A DNA stretch of 55,941 nt from Pseudomonadota bacterium (GTDB taxonomy: Bacteria; Pseudomonadota; Alphaproteobacteria; Rhizobiales; Beijerinckiaceae), in contig JAFAAP010000089.1 of NCBI GenBank assembly GCA_023426505.1, forward strand, positions 1 through 55,941, read 5' to 3'. This document shows, one piece after another, positions 33,746 to 41,318 of the stretch. The translations under genes and the position numbers were made by a program. The notes under the pieces were generated by a model, which saw only the letters and a list, made by a program, of their open reading frames with translations, did not search any database and was not told where the DNA came from. Within the stretch, counting starts at the first letter, position 1. Every line of letters starts with the position of its first letter.

Positions 33746-34360
33746 TCAGGAAGCTGTCGTGAACTCGGTTCGGCTAAGGGACCATTCAAGAGCCTCCTCG
33801 AGGCGGTCATCACCCCAGAAGACTTCCCCTGCCACCACGAAGTGCGGGGAACCGAAGAGTCCGAGGCGACGCGCCTCCTCGACACTCCCCTCCATCATCC
33901 GAGTCGTCTCATCCGACAACGCCTTGGCCAGCACGGCATCGGGGTCGCACCCCATTCCTTTCAGGAAGGCCGCCATGTTGTCGTCCAGTCCCGGCGGCCT
34001 GTGGTTGATGAACCAAGCGCGGTAGTACGCTCTCATGTACTCTGGACACCATCCCTCATCCGCCGCCACCAGCGCTACACGCAGCGCCCTCAAGTCTGGG
34101 TCAACCGGATGCTGCGGCTCGGACGTATAGGGAATGCCGAGTCGTTCGGCCCGACGCTCGATGTCGCGCCACATATAACGGCGCTTCGCCGTGCCCGGCG
34201 GGAAGGGCGTGACGCCGGTTTCCCTCAGGATCACACGCAGGTTATATGGCCTCCATCGTACCGACACGCCTGCCTCTAGGGCCTTGGCTTCGATCCGGTT
34301 CACCGTGAGATAGGTGTGGGTAGAACCGGTAAAGAAGTAGAAGTCGAGGGGCTGCACCAT
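33746..34360 (-). CDS. DsbA-fold 2-hydroxychromene-2-carboxylate isomerase-like protein
   Basis: A 204-residue thioredoxin/DsbA-fold protein of the HCCA isomerase (kappa-class glutathione transferase) family. It starts LDFYFFTGSTHTYLTV, where the family has F-x-F-x-S-P-x-x-Y-L. Further blocks are VRWRPYNLRVILRETG, KRRYMWRDIERRAERLGIPY and the C-terminal GLFGSPHFVVAGEVFWGDDRLE. It isomerises aromatic-degradation intermediates or acts as a glutathione-dependent reductase. The internal ATG at 34360 was preferred to a 69-codon longer frame because the family starts there. It is a single gene on this strand. Confidence 0.85.
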   Translation of the reverse strand: MVQPLDFYFFTGSTHTYLTVNRIEAKALEAGVSVRWRPYNLRVILRETGVTPFPPGTAKRRYMWRDIERRAERLGIPYTSEPQHPVDPDLRALRVALVAADEGWCPEYMRAYYRAWFINHRPPGLDDNMAAFLKGMGCDPDAVLAKALSDETTRMMEGSVEEARRLGLFGSPHFVVAGEVFWGDDRLEEALEWSLSRTEFTTAS

Positions 34361-34892
34361 GACGAGTCTCTGTTCAAAAAGCCTGGGTCGAGCGTCGGAC
34401 TTGGCTGGCCGTGACGCCTTGCCGACTGGCCGGGCCGTACCGCGCGACAGTATCGAGTGCTTGAGCGCATTGGCATCAGGCAATGAAGAGGTATCTCCCT
34501 CACCCACAGTCATGTGAAACGGAGCCTGCAAAGGGGCTAGGGCACCTTCCGCACGGATCGGCCGCATGGATCAGCTTTGGTGGCTTTTGCTGCCGAATGC
34601 CGCAGATATCGCTATTGCAGGGCAGGACAGGCAGTCGTGCCCGCGCGCGCGCTGATCCAGTCAGGACGGAGAGCATAAGGAAATCTAATAAAATTACGTT
34701 TCCAGCAACCTTAGCTTTCTGAAACACAGCTGCTGTCGGGCCTGGTCGCCGCCTTCCGGAGGATCCCTCTCACTGTCAGCCTCACAGATCCTGATGCCCG
34801 CCAGGCGCGCCCGTTGCACGTAGCTTTCGCCGCCCTCAAGATCGACCGCCGGCCACGAAAGCCGTCCAGCCATTCACGGAGGAGCTCATCTC
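34361..34892. other. intergenic region with a dispersed repeat copy
   Basis: There is no supportable gene in these 530 bases. They contain dispersed repeat copy C and, at the right end, the promoter region of the secreted protein gene at 34893. Confidence 0.4.
34574..34610 (-). repeat. dispersed intergenic repeat, copy C
   Basis: On the minus strand it reads GATATCTGCGGCATTCGGCA, then GCAAAAGCCACCA and an AAGCTGA tail. The tail resembles copy A (GAGTTGA), so similarity extends beyond the core. Confidence 0.65.
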
Positions 34893-35333
34893 ATGTCGAG
34901 CATCATGCACATCGCTTGCATGGCCGCTCTCTCAGGCCTCATCGCCCTTGCCGCAGGCGGCGCCCGCGCCCAGGAACCGCCGAACCTGGTCGGTACCTGG
35001 AAGGGATCCACCCAAGCGGTCTATATCGGATCGAATCCCTACCGTGTAGCGGAGAAGACCGGCCCGAACTTCTCGACCAACCTGATCGAGTTCACCTATT
35101 CGATCACCGAGCAGAAGGGGAACGTCTTCGCCGGAACATCCGGGGCGGGCAAGTTCTCAGAGACCCTGATCGGCGCAATCAGTCCCGACAACCGCTCCGG
35201 CGTCATGTCGGATGATGATGGCCAGTACACGTTCACGATCCGCGACAGCAACACCCTTGATCTCTGCTACCAGCACAGCTTCCCGACGAGCCGCGTCGCT
35301 GCGTGCTGGACGATCAAACGCAGCGCAGGCTAG
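34893..35333 (+). CDS. small secreted hypothetical protein
   Basis: A 146-residue protein with a signal peptide (ACMAALSGLIALAAGGARAQ). The mature part begins NLVGTWKGSTQAVYIG, like the N-terminus of lipocalin-like proteins, with beta-rich segments (NLIEFTYSITEQKGNVFAG, GQYTFTIRDSNTLDLCYQH) and two cysteines. GGAGG lies nine bases before the ATG. No family is recognised with confidence. It is followed about 210 bases later by an NAD-dependent epimerase-like gene on the same strand. Confidence 0.7.
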   Translation: MSSIMHIACMAALSGLIALAAGGARAQEPPNLVGTWKGSTQAVYIGSNPYRVAEKTGPNFSTNLIEFTYSITEQKGNVFAGTSGAGKFSETLIGAISPDNRSGVMSDDDGQYTFTIRDSNTLDLCYQHSFPTSRVAACWTIKRSAG

Positions 35334-35542
35334 GGCCGGGCCGCTCGGGGGAGCGTTGTCCCACGAACTCACCGGCCGCTCCGGCTATCGCGCCTGGGAC
35401 ATCGTGTGAGAGGCGAGATTGCAGTGATCACGACCACGGCGCACCCGAAAAGGTTAGGGTGCCCCAGACGTCTGATCGCCTTCCTTGCGGCAGGATACAG
35501 GACCATTGTGATGGCGGTCGGCAGTTCTTGAGGAGCGAGATC

Positions 35543-36481
35543 GTGGCAGAGACGGGAGGGTACCACGTTGTCCTCGGGGCCACCGGCGGCGCCGGGCGGG
35601 CCCTCGTGGCCGAACTGGCCGGCCAGGGCCGGCGCGTGCGGGCGGTAAGCCGCAGAGCCACTGACGCATGGCCCAAAGGCGTCGAAGCCGTCACAGCCGA
35701 CATCATGCGGCCCGACGAGGTTCGGAACGGCTGCCGGGATGCGGCGGTCGTCTATTACCCGGCGAATGTGCCGTACTCGCAGTGGCAGCAGGTCCTGCCT
35801 GCGATGGCCGAGAGCGTGATCGCAGGAGCTTCCGCTGCCGATGCGGTTCTCGTGGTAGTTGACAATCTCTACATGTACGGCCCGCCAAGGGGTCCGATGA
35901 CCGAGGACAGCCCGCGCCGGGCAAGTGGTCTCAAGGGGCAACTGCGGGCTCGCCTCGAAGAGACCTTTCTGGCCGCTCACAGGAGCGGCCGGGTTGGAGT
36001 CGCGATCGGCCGCGGCTCGGACTTCTTTGGCCCCCATGCCAACTCAGCCGCTAATCTGCTGGTAATCGAGCCGGCTCTGCAGGGAAAGACTGCCTCCTGG
36101 CTCGGGTCGCTGGATGCGCCGCACACCCTCAGCTACCTGCCGGACTTCGCCCGCGGTCTGGTGACCCTCGGAACGAATGCCCGCGCCTGGGGCGAGGTCT
36201 GGCACATTCCGAGCGGCCCGCCGGTGACGGGCCGGACCTTCATCACCGAGGTGTTCGAGGCGCTGGGCCAGCCGCCCCGGATGCGGCGGCTCGGGCGGGG
36301 TATGGTGACGCTGGCCGGCCTATTCAATCGCCAGATCCGCGAGGCTCGTGAGGTGCTCTATCAGTTCGAGCAGCCGTTCGTGATGGACGCGGCCAAGTTC
36401 GAGCGAGTGTTCGGGGGCTCAGTCACGCCGCTGCGGGAGGGCGTTCGACAGACTATCGCCGCTCTGCAATCCACCCCCTGA
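35543..36481 (+). CDS. NAD-dependent epimerase/dehydratase-like protein
   Basis: A 312-residue extended short-chain dehydrogenase. The nucleotide-binding motif GATGGAG (about residues 12-18) and later blocks such as AVSRRATDAW, VVDNLYMYGPPRG (with the catalytic-type Tyr) and VAIGRGSDFFGP indicate a Rossmann epimerase. A GTG at 35543 with AGGAGC seven bases upstream was chosen; the open frame extends to 35303 without support. The substrate is unknown. It converges on the truncated SDR fragment at 36.5 kb. Confidence 0.85.
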   Translation: MAETGGYHVVLGATGGAGRALVAELAGQGRRVRAVSRRATDAWPKGVEAVTADIMRPDEVRNGCRDAAVVYYPANVPYSQWQQVLPAMAESVIAGASAADAVLVVVDNLYMYGPPRGPMTEDSPRRASGLKGQLRARLEETFLAAHRSGRVGVAIGRGSDFFGPHANSAANLLVIEPALQGKTASWLGSLDAPHTLSYLPDFARGLVTLGTNARAWGEVWHIPSGPPVTGRTFITEVFEALGQPPRMRRLGRGMVTLAGLFNRQIREAREVLYQFEQPFVMDAAKFERVFGGSVTPLREGVRQTIAALQSTP

Positions 36482-36526
36482 GCGTGTGCCGCCCGCAATC
36501 CCATCATCAGCCGCTGTTCCTTAAGC

Positions 36527-36648
36527 TCAGCTCATGTACCAGCCATTCACGTTGATGGTCTGGCGGGTCACGTAGCTGTTGCGGGCCAGCATGACCGCGA
36601 CCTCGGCGACCTCATCGGCGGCCTCAAACCGGCCCACTGGGCGAGAGC
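36527..36648 (-). pseudogene. 3' remnant of a classical SDR gene
   Basis: The reverse strand encodes only the C-terminal end of a short-chain dehydrogenase/reductase: GRFEAADEVAEVAVMLARNS, then YVTRQTINVNG-WYMS and a stop. The family ends INVNGGWYMS, so one Gly is lost too. Upstream of about 36648 the similarity stops abruptly and the DNA becomes more AT-rich, so the rest of the gene has been replaced. This marks a recombination junction. Confidence 0.7.
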
Positions 36649-36805
36649 CCAATTTTTTAATGGGCGGATAATGGAAATTGGGCGGTAGCTGGGGCATACA
36701 AATGTCGCGGCGATAAACCAGAAGACGGCTAAGACTGATGCGCTTGGCATAAGCTGAGCGGATCACCACTGTGACCCGCTCAGCACGCTTAGATAAGGGG
36801 ACTTC

Positions 36806-37264
36806 ATGCATATCGAATTGCGAGTGGAGGGTAAGACCGTGCTCAATGGGGAGGTCGACCTCCGCTTCCTCGTCAATCTCCTGAATGACATCGAGAAGGA
36901 TATCGAGCAGGAGGGCACCTGGGCCAGCACTCCCATCGATGTTGATCAGGCCAAAGCGGTTATCAATCTGCTGGACAAGAAAACCGTCGAGCTTCTCAGG
37001 TGGATTGTTATCGGTGGTGGCAGCATCACCTGGCCAAAGGTGCAAGAGATCTGCGGCATCAAGGGTAAGGATTTCGCCTACTTTAGATCGCGCTATCAAG
37101 AGCAGATTAGGATCGCTGTCCGTACCGTGACTCAAGGACAGGGCGGTGTTCTGATCTGGTGGGAGGAGGATGCTCCGGGGTGGGACACTGACGATTGGAG
37201 AGGTGCCAAACTCGAGATCGACGGCCCGGCACTCAAATCGTTGAAGGCGGTCCTGATCGGATAG
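36806..37264 (+). CDS. hypothetical protein of the mobile-element region
   Basis: A 152-residue protein with no signal peptide. It is acidic at the N-terminus (VDLRFLVNLLNDIEKDIEQEG) with a possible helix-turn-helix-like centre (KTVELLRWIVIGGGSITWPKVQEICG). AAGGGG about six bases before the ATG is a good ribosome binding site. Codon use is less GC-rich than the backbone. No family is recognised. It is divergent from the DNA that carries the SDR remnant and likely belongs to the decayed element. Confidence 0.65.
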   Translation: MHIELRVEGKTVLNGEVDLRFLVNLLNDIEKDIEQEGTWASTPIDVDQAKAVINLLDKKTVELLRWIVIGGGSITWPKVQEICGIKGKDFAYFRSRYQEQIRIAVRTVTQGQGGVLIWWEEDAPGWDTDDWRGAKLEIDGPALKSLKAVLIG

Positions 37265-37322
37265 CCATAAGGAGGCGCATCAAATCATGGGGCGCGCACT
37301 GCACGCCCTATGTTCTAGGGCT

Positions 37323-37808
37323 TTACCACGTGTTTCGAGAGCGGCGGACCGACATCGTGGTCACCGCCGCAGATTGGTGGCTCCGCTCCTGTTGGGCCCA
37401 CAGCGGCAGCGGCTCAGCCCGGCCCCCAAGACTAGGGCGTTGGTCCTCATCAATCGTCTTGGTATCCCCAGCCGCGGCTTGCGACAGCGATGCGTTGAGC
37501 AACTCGTCAAACTCCGCCCGCATGCTCACCATAGTCTCAGCACTGCGTTCGGCGGTGCCCTCTGGTGACGCTACGGCCAACTCCACTTGACGCGGCTTAC
37601 CATATCCACGGTCGAGGATCGCATTGGCTGCAGACACTCGGGCCGCTTCGCTCTGGCCATGCTGAGCAACTTCGATAAGGACATTGAGGGCTATCTCGGT
37701 GTACGAGCGGGCCAATTCCTCAAGAGTTAGCTTCTGATCGGCCGTTGCCTTGCTCCTCCGACCTTGCGGGCGCCCTGCACCGGGACGTTTGCCACCGCGT
37801 CGCGACAT
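37323..37808 (-). CDS. phage-type small protein (terminase small-subunit-like)
   Basis: A 161-residue protein. It begins with a GRP motif, MSRRGGKRPGAGRPQG, as found in phage terminase small-subunit-like and DUF5681-type proteins. A helical part (LARSYTEIALNVLIEVAQHG) and AANAILDRGYGKPRQV follow; the last is typical of prophage genes that sit beside terminases. The C-terminal half is poorly conserved. The ATG at 37808 was chosen because the family starts there; no good Shine-Dalgarno is seen. No terminase large subunit is nearby. Confidence 0.65.
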   Translation of the reverse strand: MSRRGGKRPGAGRPQGRRSKATADQKLTLEELARSYTEIALNVLIEVAQHGQSEAARVSAANAILDRGYGKPRQVELAVASPEGTAERSAETMVSMRAEFDELLNASLSQAAAGDTKTIDEDQRPSLGGRAEPLPLWAQQERSHQSAAVTTMSVRRSRNTW

Positions 37809-37830
37809 TGATTTTCTTTTGATTAAGTGC

Positions 37831-37860
37831 CGCACCAGCCGGTCTGCTCGGGCTGGTGCG
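37831..37860. repeat. perfect 10-bp inverted repeat
   Basis: CGCACCAGCC, a 10-base spacer and GGCTGGTGCG form a perfect palindrome just upstream of the minus-strand gene starting at 37808. It could be an operator or a hairpin in the leader. Confidence 0.6.
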
Positions 37861-38004
37861 CCAAGTTTCATAATCCGAGGGTGTTCGAGCTATACCGCGC
37901 AATCCCCCGACATGCGTCAAGGGGAGGAGTTGGCTGCCCTATCTTATCCAACCGCGGTTTGTCCACCGTTCGATCCTTTTGTGATCGATCCCACCACGAA
38001 GGAC

Positions 38005-38099
38005 GATAACATCGATAACAGCGGTAACAATCGATCTCATCCGTAGTCCCCGGTTTTCGCGGCCAAGTAGGAAATGTTATCGGTGTTATCGATGTTATC
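38005..38099. repeat. inverted arrays of GATAAC, 9-bp period
   Basis: Three GATAAC/GGTAAC units with a 9-base period (38005, 38014, 38023) face three GTTATC units (38076, 38085, 38094). The two 25-base arms match at about 23 of 25 positions when inverted, with a 45-base spacer. One arm encodes the C-terminal DN-repeat (NIDNTDNI) of the ATPase; the other lies beyond its stop. It may be a transcript-end hairpin or iterons. Confidence 0.6.
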
Positions 38100-39139
38100 G
38101 GGGGTGCGATTACCCGAACCGATAACGTCCGGGTGCGCGTATTGTGAGCGCGCCGTCTTCACCACCTCTCCTGCCTTGGTCATCTTGTGCAGAAGCTGCC
38201 GGACATTGGTTGACTTCATGCCTGTTGCAGCCGCGATATCGGATGGGGACATGGGCTCACCGGCGTCCTTGAGCGCGTGGAGGATCATACCTCGTTCGTC
38301 GGTGCGTCGGACCTCCTCGGCCCTGCCGAGCACGAACCACCGGCAATCGCCCTTGTTGAACTCGACTGCGCTCTCGATTTCCTCGATGTCGCGGCCTCGC
38401 CCGTAGATGGTAGCCCCGTTGCTCTCCCTGTCGAGAACGATAGTCGTGTCCGCCGCGCCGGAGAGTCCTAGGGTGCCGCTCACCTTCTCGAAGGGGTCCA
38501 CATCGCTGCCACCTTTACGGGTGTGATGGACCACTACGATTGCGACTCGGTATTCGGAAGCCAGCGCCTGTAAGCCTTTGATGGCGTGGTAATCGGCCTC
38601 GTACATGTTGTTCTTGTCGCCACGGGCCGGTTTGAACATGGCCAGCACATCCACAATGATGAGGCGCGGATATCGACGCTCCTGATCCAATCCCGGATCG
38701 CATCGATCCCGCCCTCATTCGCCCGCGGACATTCGGTGGCATAGTGGAAGTTCTCAGGCCAATCAGCGAGCGGGCCTAGTACCTTGTCCATGCGTTTTTG
38801 CAGTCGGCGCTCGTTGTCTTCGAGCGCCAAATACAAAACGTCACCTTGTTCGCAAAGGACACCGCCAAGGCAGGACTCGCCCATAGCCACCGCCAAGCCC
38901 ATCTCGAGCACCAGCCAACTCTTACCGAGCTTTGGGCGGCCTGCCAGCAATGTGCAGCCCTCCGCAATATAGCCAGGCACCACATACTTGATTGGCTCGA
39001 ATTTCTTCTGCCGTAACCGATAGGCTGAAGAGAACCGCACCTTGGCCAGAGGATCAGCCTGCCTTGGCGCCCAATCGTCCAAGTCTATAGGGCTGAGGTC
39101 TTTATCAGCGACGGGGTCGTCTTTAAGCGGCGCGTTCAT
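38037..39139 (-). pseudogene. RepA/RecA-like AAA ATPase, frameshifted
   Basis: A replication-type ATPase of mobile elements (RepA/KaiC-like superfamily). The N-terminal frame (from 39139) has the Walker A block TLLAGRPKLGKSW and the segment DVLYLALEDNERRLQKRM. The Walker B block PRLIIVDVLAMF, the arginine-rich AIVVVHHTRKGGSD and the C-terminal winged helix (MSPSDIAAATGMKSTNVRQLL) are in the next frame. The frames can be joined near 38670-38690 by adding one base (DWIRS... to RYPRLIIVD). No homopolymer lies there. If real, the ATPase is dead. It overlaps a 77-residue gene by 17 bases. Confidence 0.75.
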
Positions 39140-39356
39140 CGGCCCCTCTATGTTTTTCGGTTTTCAGGTCTTTGAGGGTGCCAAGGGCAGCGCGGGTGTA
39201 GGCCACCATGCGTCGGATGGCATATTCAAGCCCAGCATCGTCTCCGATTTCGGCGTAGGTCGCCCCAAGCTCAGCTTGGATCCGAGCCATGGACAGGCTT
39301 TCCGCGATGAACTCCCGATAGGCGGCCGGCGTACCGTGGCTGATGTGATTAGCCAT
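39123..39356 (-). CDS. small helical protein upstream of the ATPase
   Basis: A 77-residue protein from the ATG at 39356 (GGGAGGT six bases upstream). It is helical (YREFIAESLSMARIQAEL, LEYAIRRMVAYTRAALG), with no signal peptide. The 3' end overlaps the start of the ATPase gene by 17 bases, so the two were translated together. The family is not recognised; small helical genes in this position are common in integrative elements. Confidence 0.6.
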   Translation of the reverse strand: MANHISHGTPAAYREFIAESLSMARIQAELGATYAEIGDDAGLEYAIRRMVAYTRAALGTLKDLKTEKHRGADERAA

Positions 39357-39789
39357 AAGCCACCTCCCATCCCTGGAAGTGGCGCCGGTCATCGCTCCAG
39401 ATCGGGATCAGGGTTGCCGGCCGGGGTGGTTTCGTCCTAAATTCTGTCTTGAAAGATCTACTTAGCTTCTTGACCAGATTGCCGCCGTTCCGGGGTCCAG
39501 CCGGTGCGGCGGTTTTCTTTTGGGCTAGTGCCAGTCGGTTTGACAAAACCCGACTAAGTCTTTGATTGTTCGTTGGCCGGTTTACAGCCTCGGCTGTGCT
39601 AAAGCTTTGTTTTCCCTTGCAGACACTAGGCTTCCTAAACCGAAGGTCGGAAGTTCGAGTCTTCCCGGGATCGCCAGCTTCGCCGCCTCTCAAACATATG
39701 ATCTGCGAAGATGGCGCCGGTGCTGGCCGGTTGCGCTCCTGGCCCCCTCGGGCGAGAGTGCCTCGCCATCTGTCATTGCAGGACGCCCC
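39357..39789. other. junction region containing the att-like tRNA fragment
   Basis: There is no supportable gene on either strand. The tRNA-Arg 3' fragment at 39629-39676 marks the right border of the inserted DNA. No integrase gene is found between it and the ATPase, where one is expected in an intact element. Confidence 0.5.
39629..39676 (+). other. 3' half of tRNA-Arg(CCT), probable attachment site
   Basis: The sequence gives an anticodon loop TTCCTAA (anticodon CCT, 39632-39638), the 3' anticodon stem ACCGA, variable loop AGGTC, T-stem GGAAG/CTTCC around the loop TTCGAGT, then the acceptor 3' strand CGGGATC, G and CCA. The 5' half is absent: upstream bases do not pair (TAGGC instead of TCGGT) and no D arm is seen. 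A 3' tRNA half starting near the anticodon loop is the usual product of a tyrosine-integrase insertion. Confidence 0.78.
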
Positions 39790-40494
39790 ATGCCCGACCT
39801 CTCCGCCTTTCCGATCACGACCCGCTGGCCGGCGCAGCACCCGGACCGGCTCCAGCTCTACTCCCTGCCGACCCCGAACGGGGTCAAGGTGTCGATCATG
39901 CTGGAGGAGACGGGGCTGCCCTATGAGCCGCACCTGGTCGACATCGGTAAGAACGAGAGCTGGACGCCCGAATTCCTGTCGCTGAACCCGAACGGCAAGA
40001 TCCCGGCGATCCTCGATCCGAACGGGCCGGGCGGCGCGCCGCTCGCGCTGTTCGAATCAAGCGCGATCCTGGTCTACCTGGCGGAGAAGACCGGAAAGCT
40101 GCTGCCGTCGGATCCGGCGCGGCGCTACGAGACCCTCCAGTGGCTGATCTTCCAGACGGCCGCCATGGGGCCCATGTTCGGACAGGTGGGATACTTCCAC
40201 AAATTCGCCGGTCGCGAGATCGAGGACAAGCGTCCGCTCGAACGATACCGCGCCGAATCGCAGCGCCTCCTCGGCGTGCTCGAAGGACGTCTTGCCGGTC
40301 GTGAATGGATCATGGGCGACGAACACACGATCGCGGACATCGCCATGCTCGGCTGGGTGCGCAACCTGATCGGCTTCTACGAAGCGCGCGAGCTTGTCGA
40401 CTTCGACAGCCTCGCCCATGTGCCGGCATGGCTCGAACGCGGCCTTGCCCGCCCGGCGGTGCAGCGCGGGCTCAAGATCCCGAGCCGCACGTGA
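39790..40494 (+). CDS. glutathione S-transferase, Nu-class/YfcG-like
   Basis: A 234-residue GST. The N-terminal thioredoxin fold has LQLYSLPTPNGVKVSIMLEE (the TPNG motif of YfcG), the cis-Pro segment GKIPAI and LFESSAILVYLAEKTG, which binds the gamma-glutamyl part. The C-terminal helical domain includes EWIMGDEHTIADIAMLGWV. The YfcG group has disulfide reductase/peroxidase activity in place of classical conjugation. The ATG at 39790 gives the normal N-terminus. It is the first backbone gene right of the tRNA fragment. Confidence 0.9.
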   Translation: MPDLSAFPITTRWPAQHPDRLQLYSLPTPNGVKVSIMLEETGLPYEPHLVDIGKNESWTPEFLSLNPNGKIPAILDPNGPGGAPLALFESSAILVYLAEKTGKLLPSDPARRYETLQWLIFQTAAMGPMFGQVGYFHKFAGREIEDKRPLERYRAESQRLLGVLEGRLAGREWIMGDEHTIADIAMLGWVRNLIGFYEARELVDFDSLAHVPAWLERGLARPAVQRGLKIPSRT

Positions 40495-40510
40495 CGGGGA
40501 TGAGCGGCAA

Positions 40511-40535
40511 CGCCCGGCGCGATGCGCGCCGGGCG
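40511..40535 (+). terminator. hairpin after the GST gene
   Basis: A perfect 10-base stem (CGCCCGGCGC/GCGCCGGGCG) with a 5-base loop GATGC lies 17 bases after the GST stop. The T tail is weak. Confidence 0.65.
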
Positions 40536-40570
40536 CTGTTGCGTTGACCCATGGAGAGGTGCTAGAGATT

Positions 40571-40666
40571 TCGCATCGACAGGGGTGCTCCGTATTGCCG
40601 GGGCTGAGATGACGGCGCGAAGCCGTCGGACCCTCAAGCTGATCTGGGTAATGCCAGCGGAGCGAG
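40571..40666 (+). promoter_or_regulatory. TPP (THI-box) riboswitch
   Basis: The sequence has the conserved blocks of the thiamine pyrophosphate riboswitch: AGGGGTGCTC, GGGGCTGAGATGACGG, GGACCCTCAAGCTGATCTGG and GTAATGCCAGCGGAG. Stem P1 can form between TCGC (40571-40574) and GCGA (40662-40665). The Shine-Dalgarno GAGGA overlaps the 3' P1 strand, eight bases before the ykoF ATG, so ligand binding is likely to block translation. It controls the thiamine/HMP transporter below. Confidence 0.92.
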
Positions 40667-40672
40667 GACACG

Positions 40673-41281
40673 ATGTTTTCCGGCGCACAGATTTCCCTTT
40701 ATCCCATGTCCGACGATTTCGTCGGCATCATCCTCGGGGCCATCGGCGCGCTCGAGCCCTACCGCCCGAATTTCCGGATCGAGACAGACGACGTCTCGAC
40801 GCTGATCGTCGGACCTCCCGATCAGCTTTTCCCGGCCATGCGCGATCTCTTCGTGACGGCTGCCGGTCGCGGCGTTCACTGCGTCCTGGCCGCCACCGTC
40901 TCGCGCGGCTGTCCCGGAGAACCGGACGATCCGATCTGCACGCCCATCGATGGCTCCCAGCACGACAGGCCGCTCGATGAGCGCATTGCCGCGGCCGTCG
41001 CAGCCGTCGAGGCTGCGCCTCGCACCGGCCGGATCGTCGCCGCCCAGTTCTCACTCTATCCGCTCGGCAGCGGCCACCACATGGACGAGATCTACGGCTG
41101 CATCGATTTCCTGAAGAAATCTGATGTCTTCGACCGGTCGAAGAATTTCTGCACCAAGCTGCGCGGCGATGCCGGTCCCGTCTTCGCGACGTTGAGCGAA
41201 GCCTTCCTGCGCTTCGGCTCGCCGCAGGGCCATGTCGCCCTCGATCTCAAGGTTTCGGCGAACAGCCCGACCGCTCTCTGA
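40673..41281 (+). CDS. ykoF: YkoF-family thiamine/HMP-binding protein
   Basis: A 202-residue protein made of two similar halves (1-95, 105-200), each with the MF/AQ-SLYPM..D start of YkoF, the thiamine-binding protein of Bacillus (first half SGAQISLYPMSDDFVGIILGA, second QFSLYPLGSGHHMDEIYGCI). YkoF binds thiamine or hydroxymethylpyrimidine and works with the YkoEDC transporter. Its location directly behind a TPP riboswitch supports this. The ATG at 40673 has GAGGA as ribosome binding site, inside the riboswitch. Cytoplasmic. Confidence 0.9.
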   Translation: MFSGAQISLYPMSDDFVGIILGAIGALEPYRPNFRIETDDVSTLIVGPPDQLFPAMRDLFVTAAGRGVHCVLAATVSRGCPGEPDDPICTPIDGSQHDRPLDERIAAAVAAVEAAPRTGRIVAAQFSLYPLGSGHHMDEIYGCIDFLKKSDVFDRSKNFCTKLRGDAGPVFATLSEAFLRFGSPQGHVALDLKVSANSPTAL

Positions 41282-41318
41282 CTTTCCCCGAACTCAAATC
41301 CTCATCATGGAGGCATAC

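Noticed and set aside
36650..37135. Upstream part of the open frame that contains the SDR tail
   Set aside because: The translation upstream of GRFEAADE has no SDR features and is antisense to the 152-residue gene.
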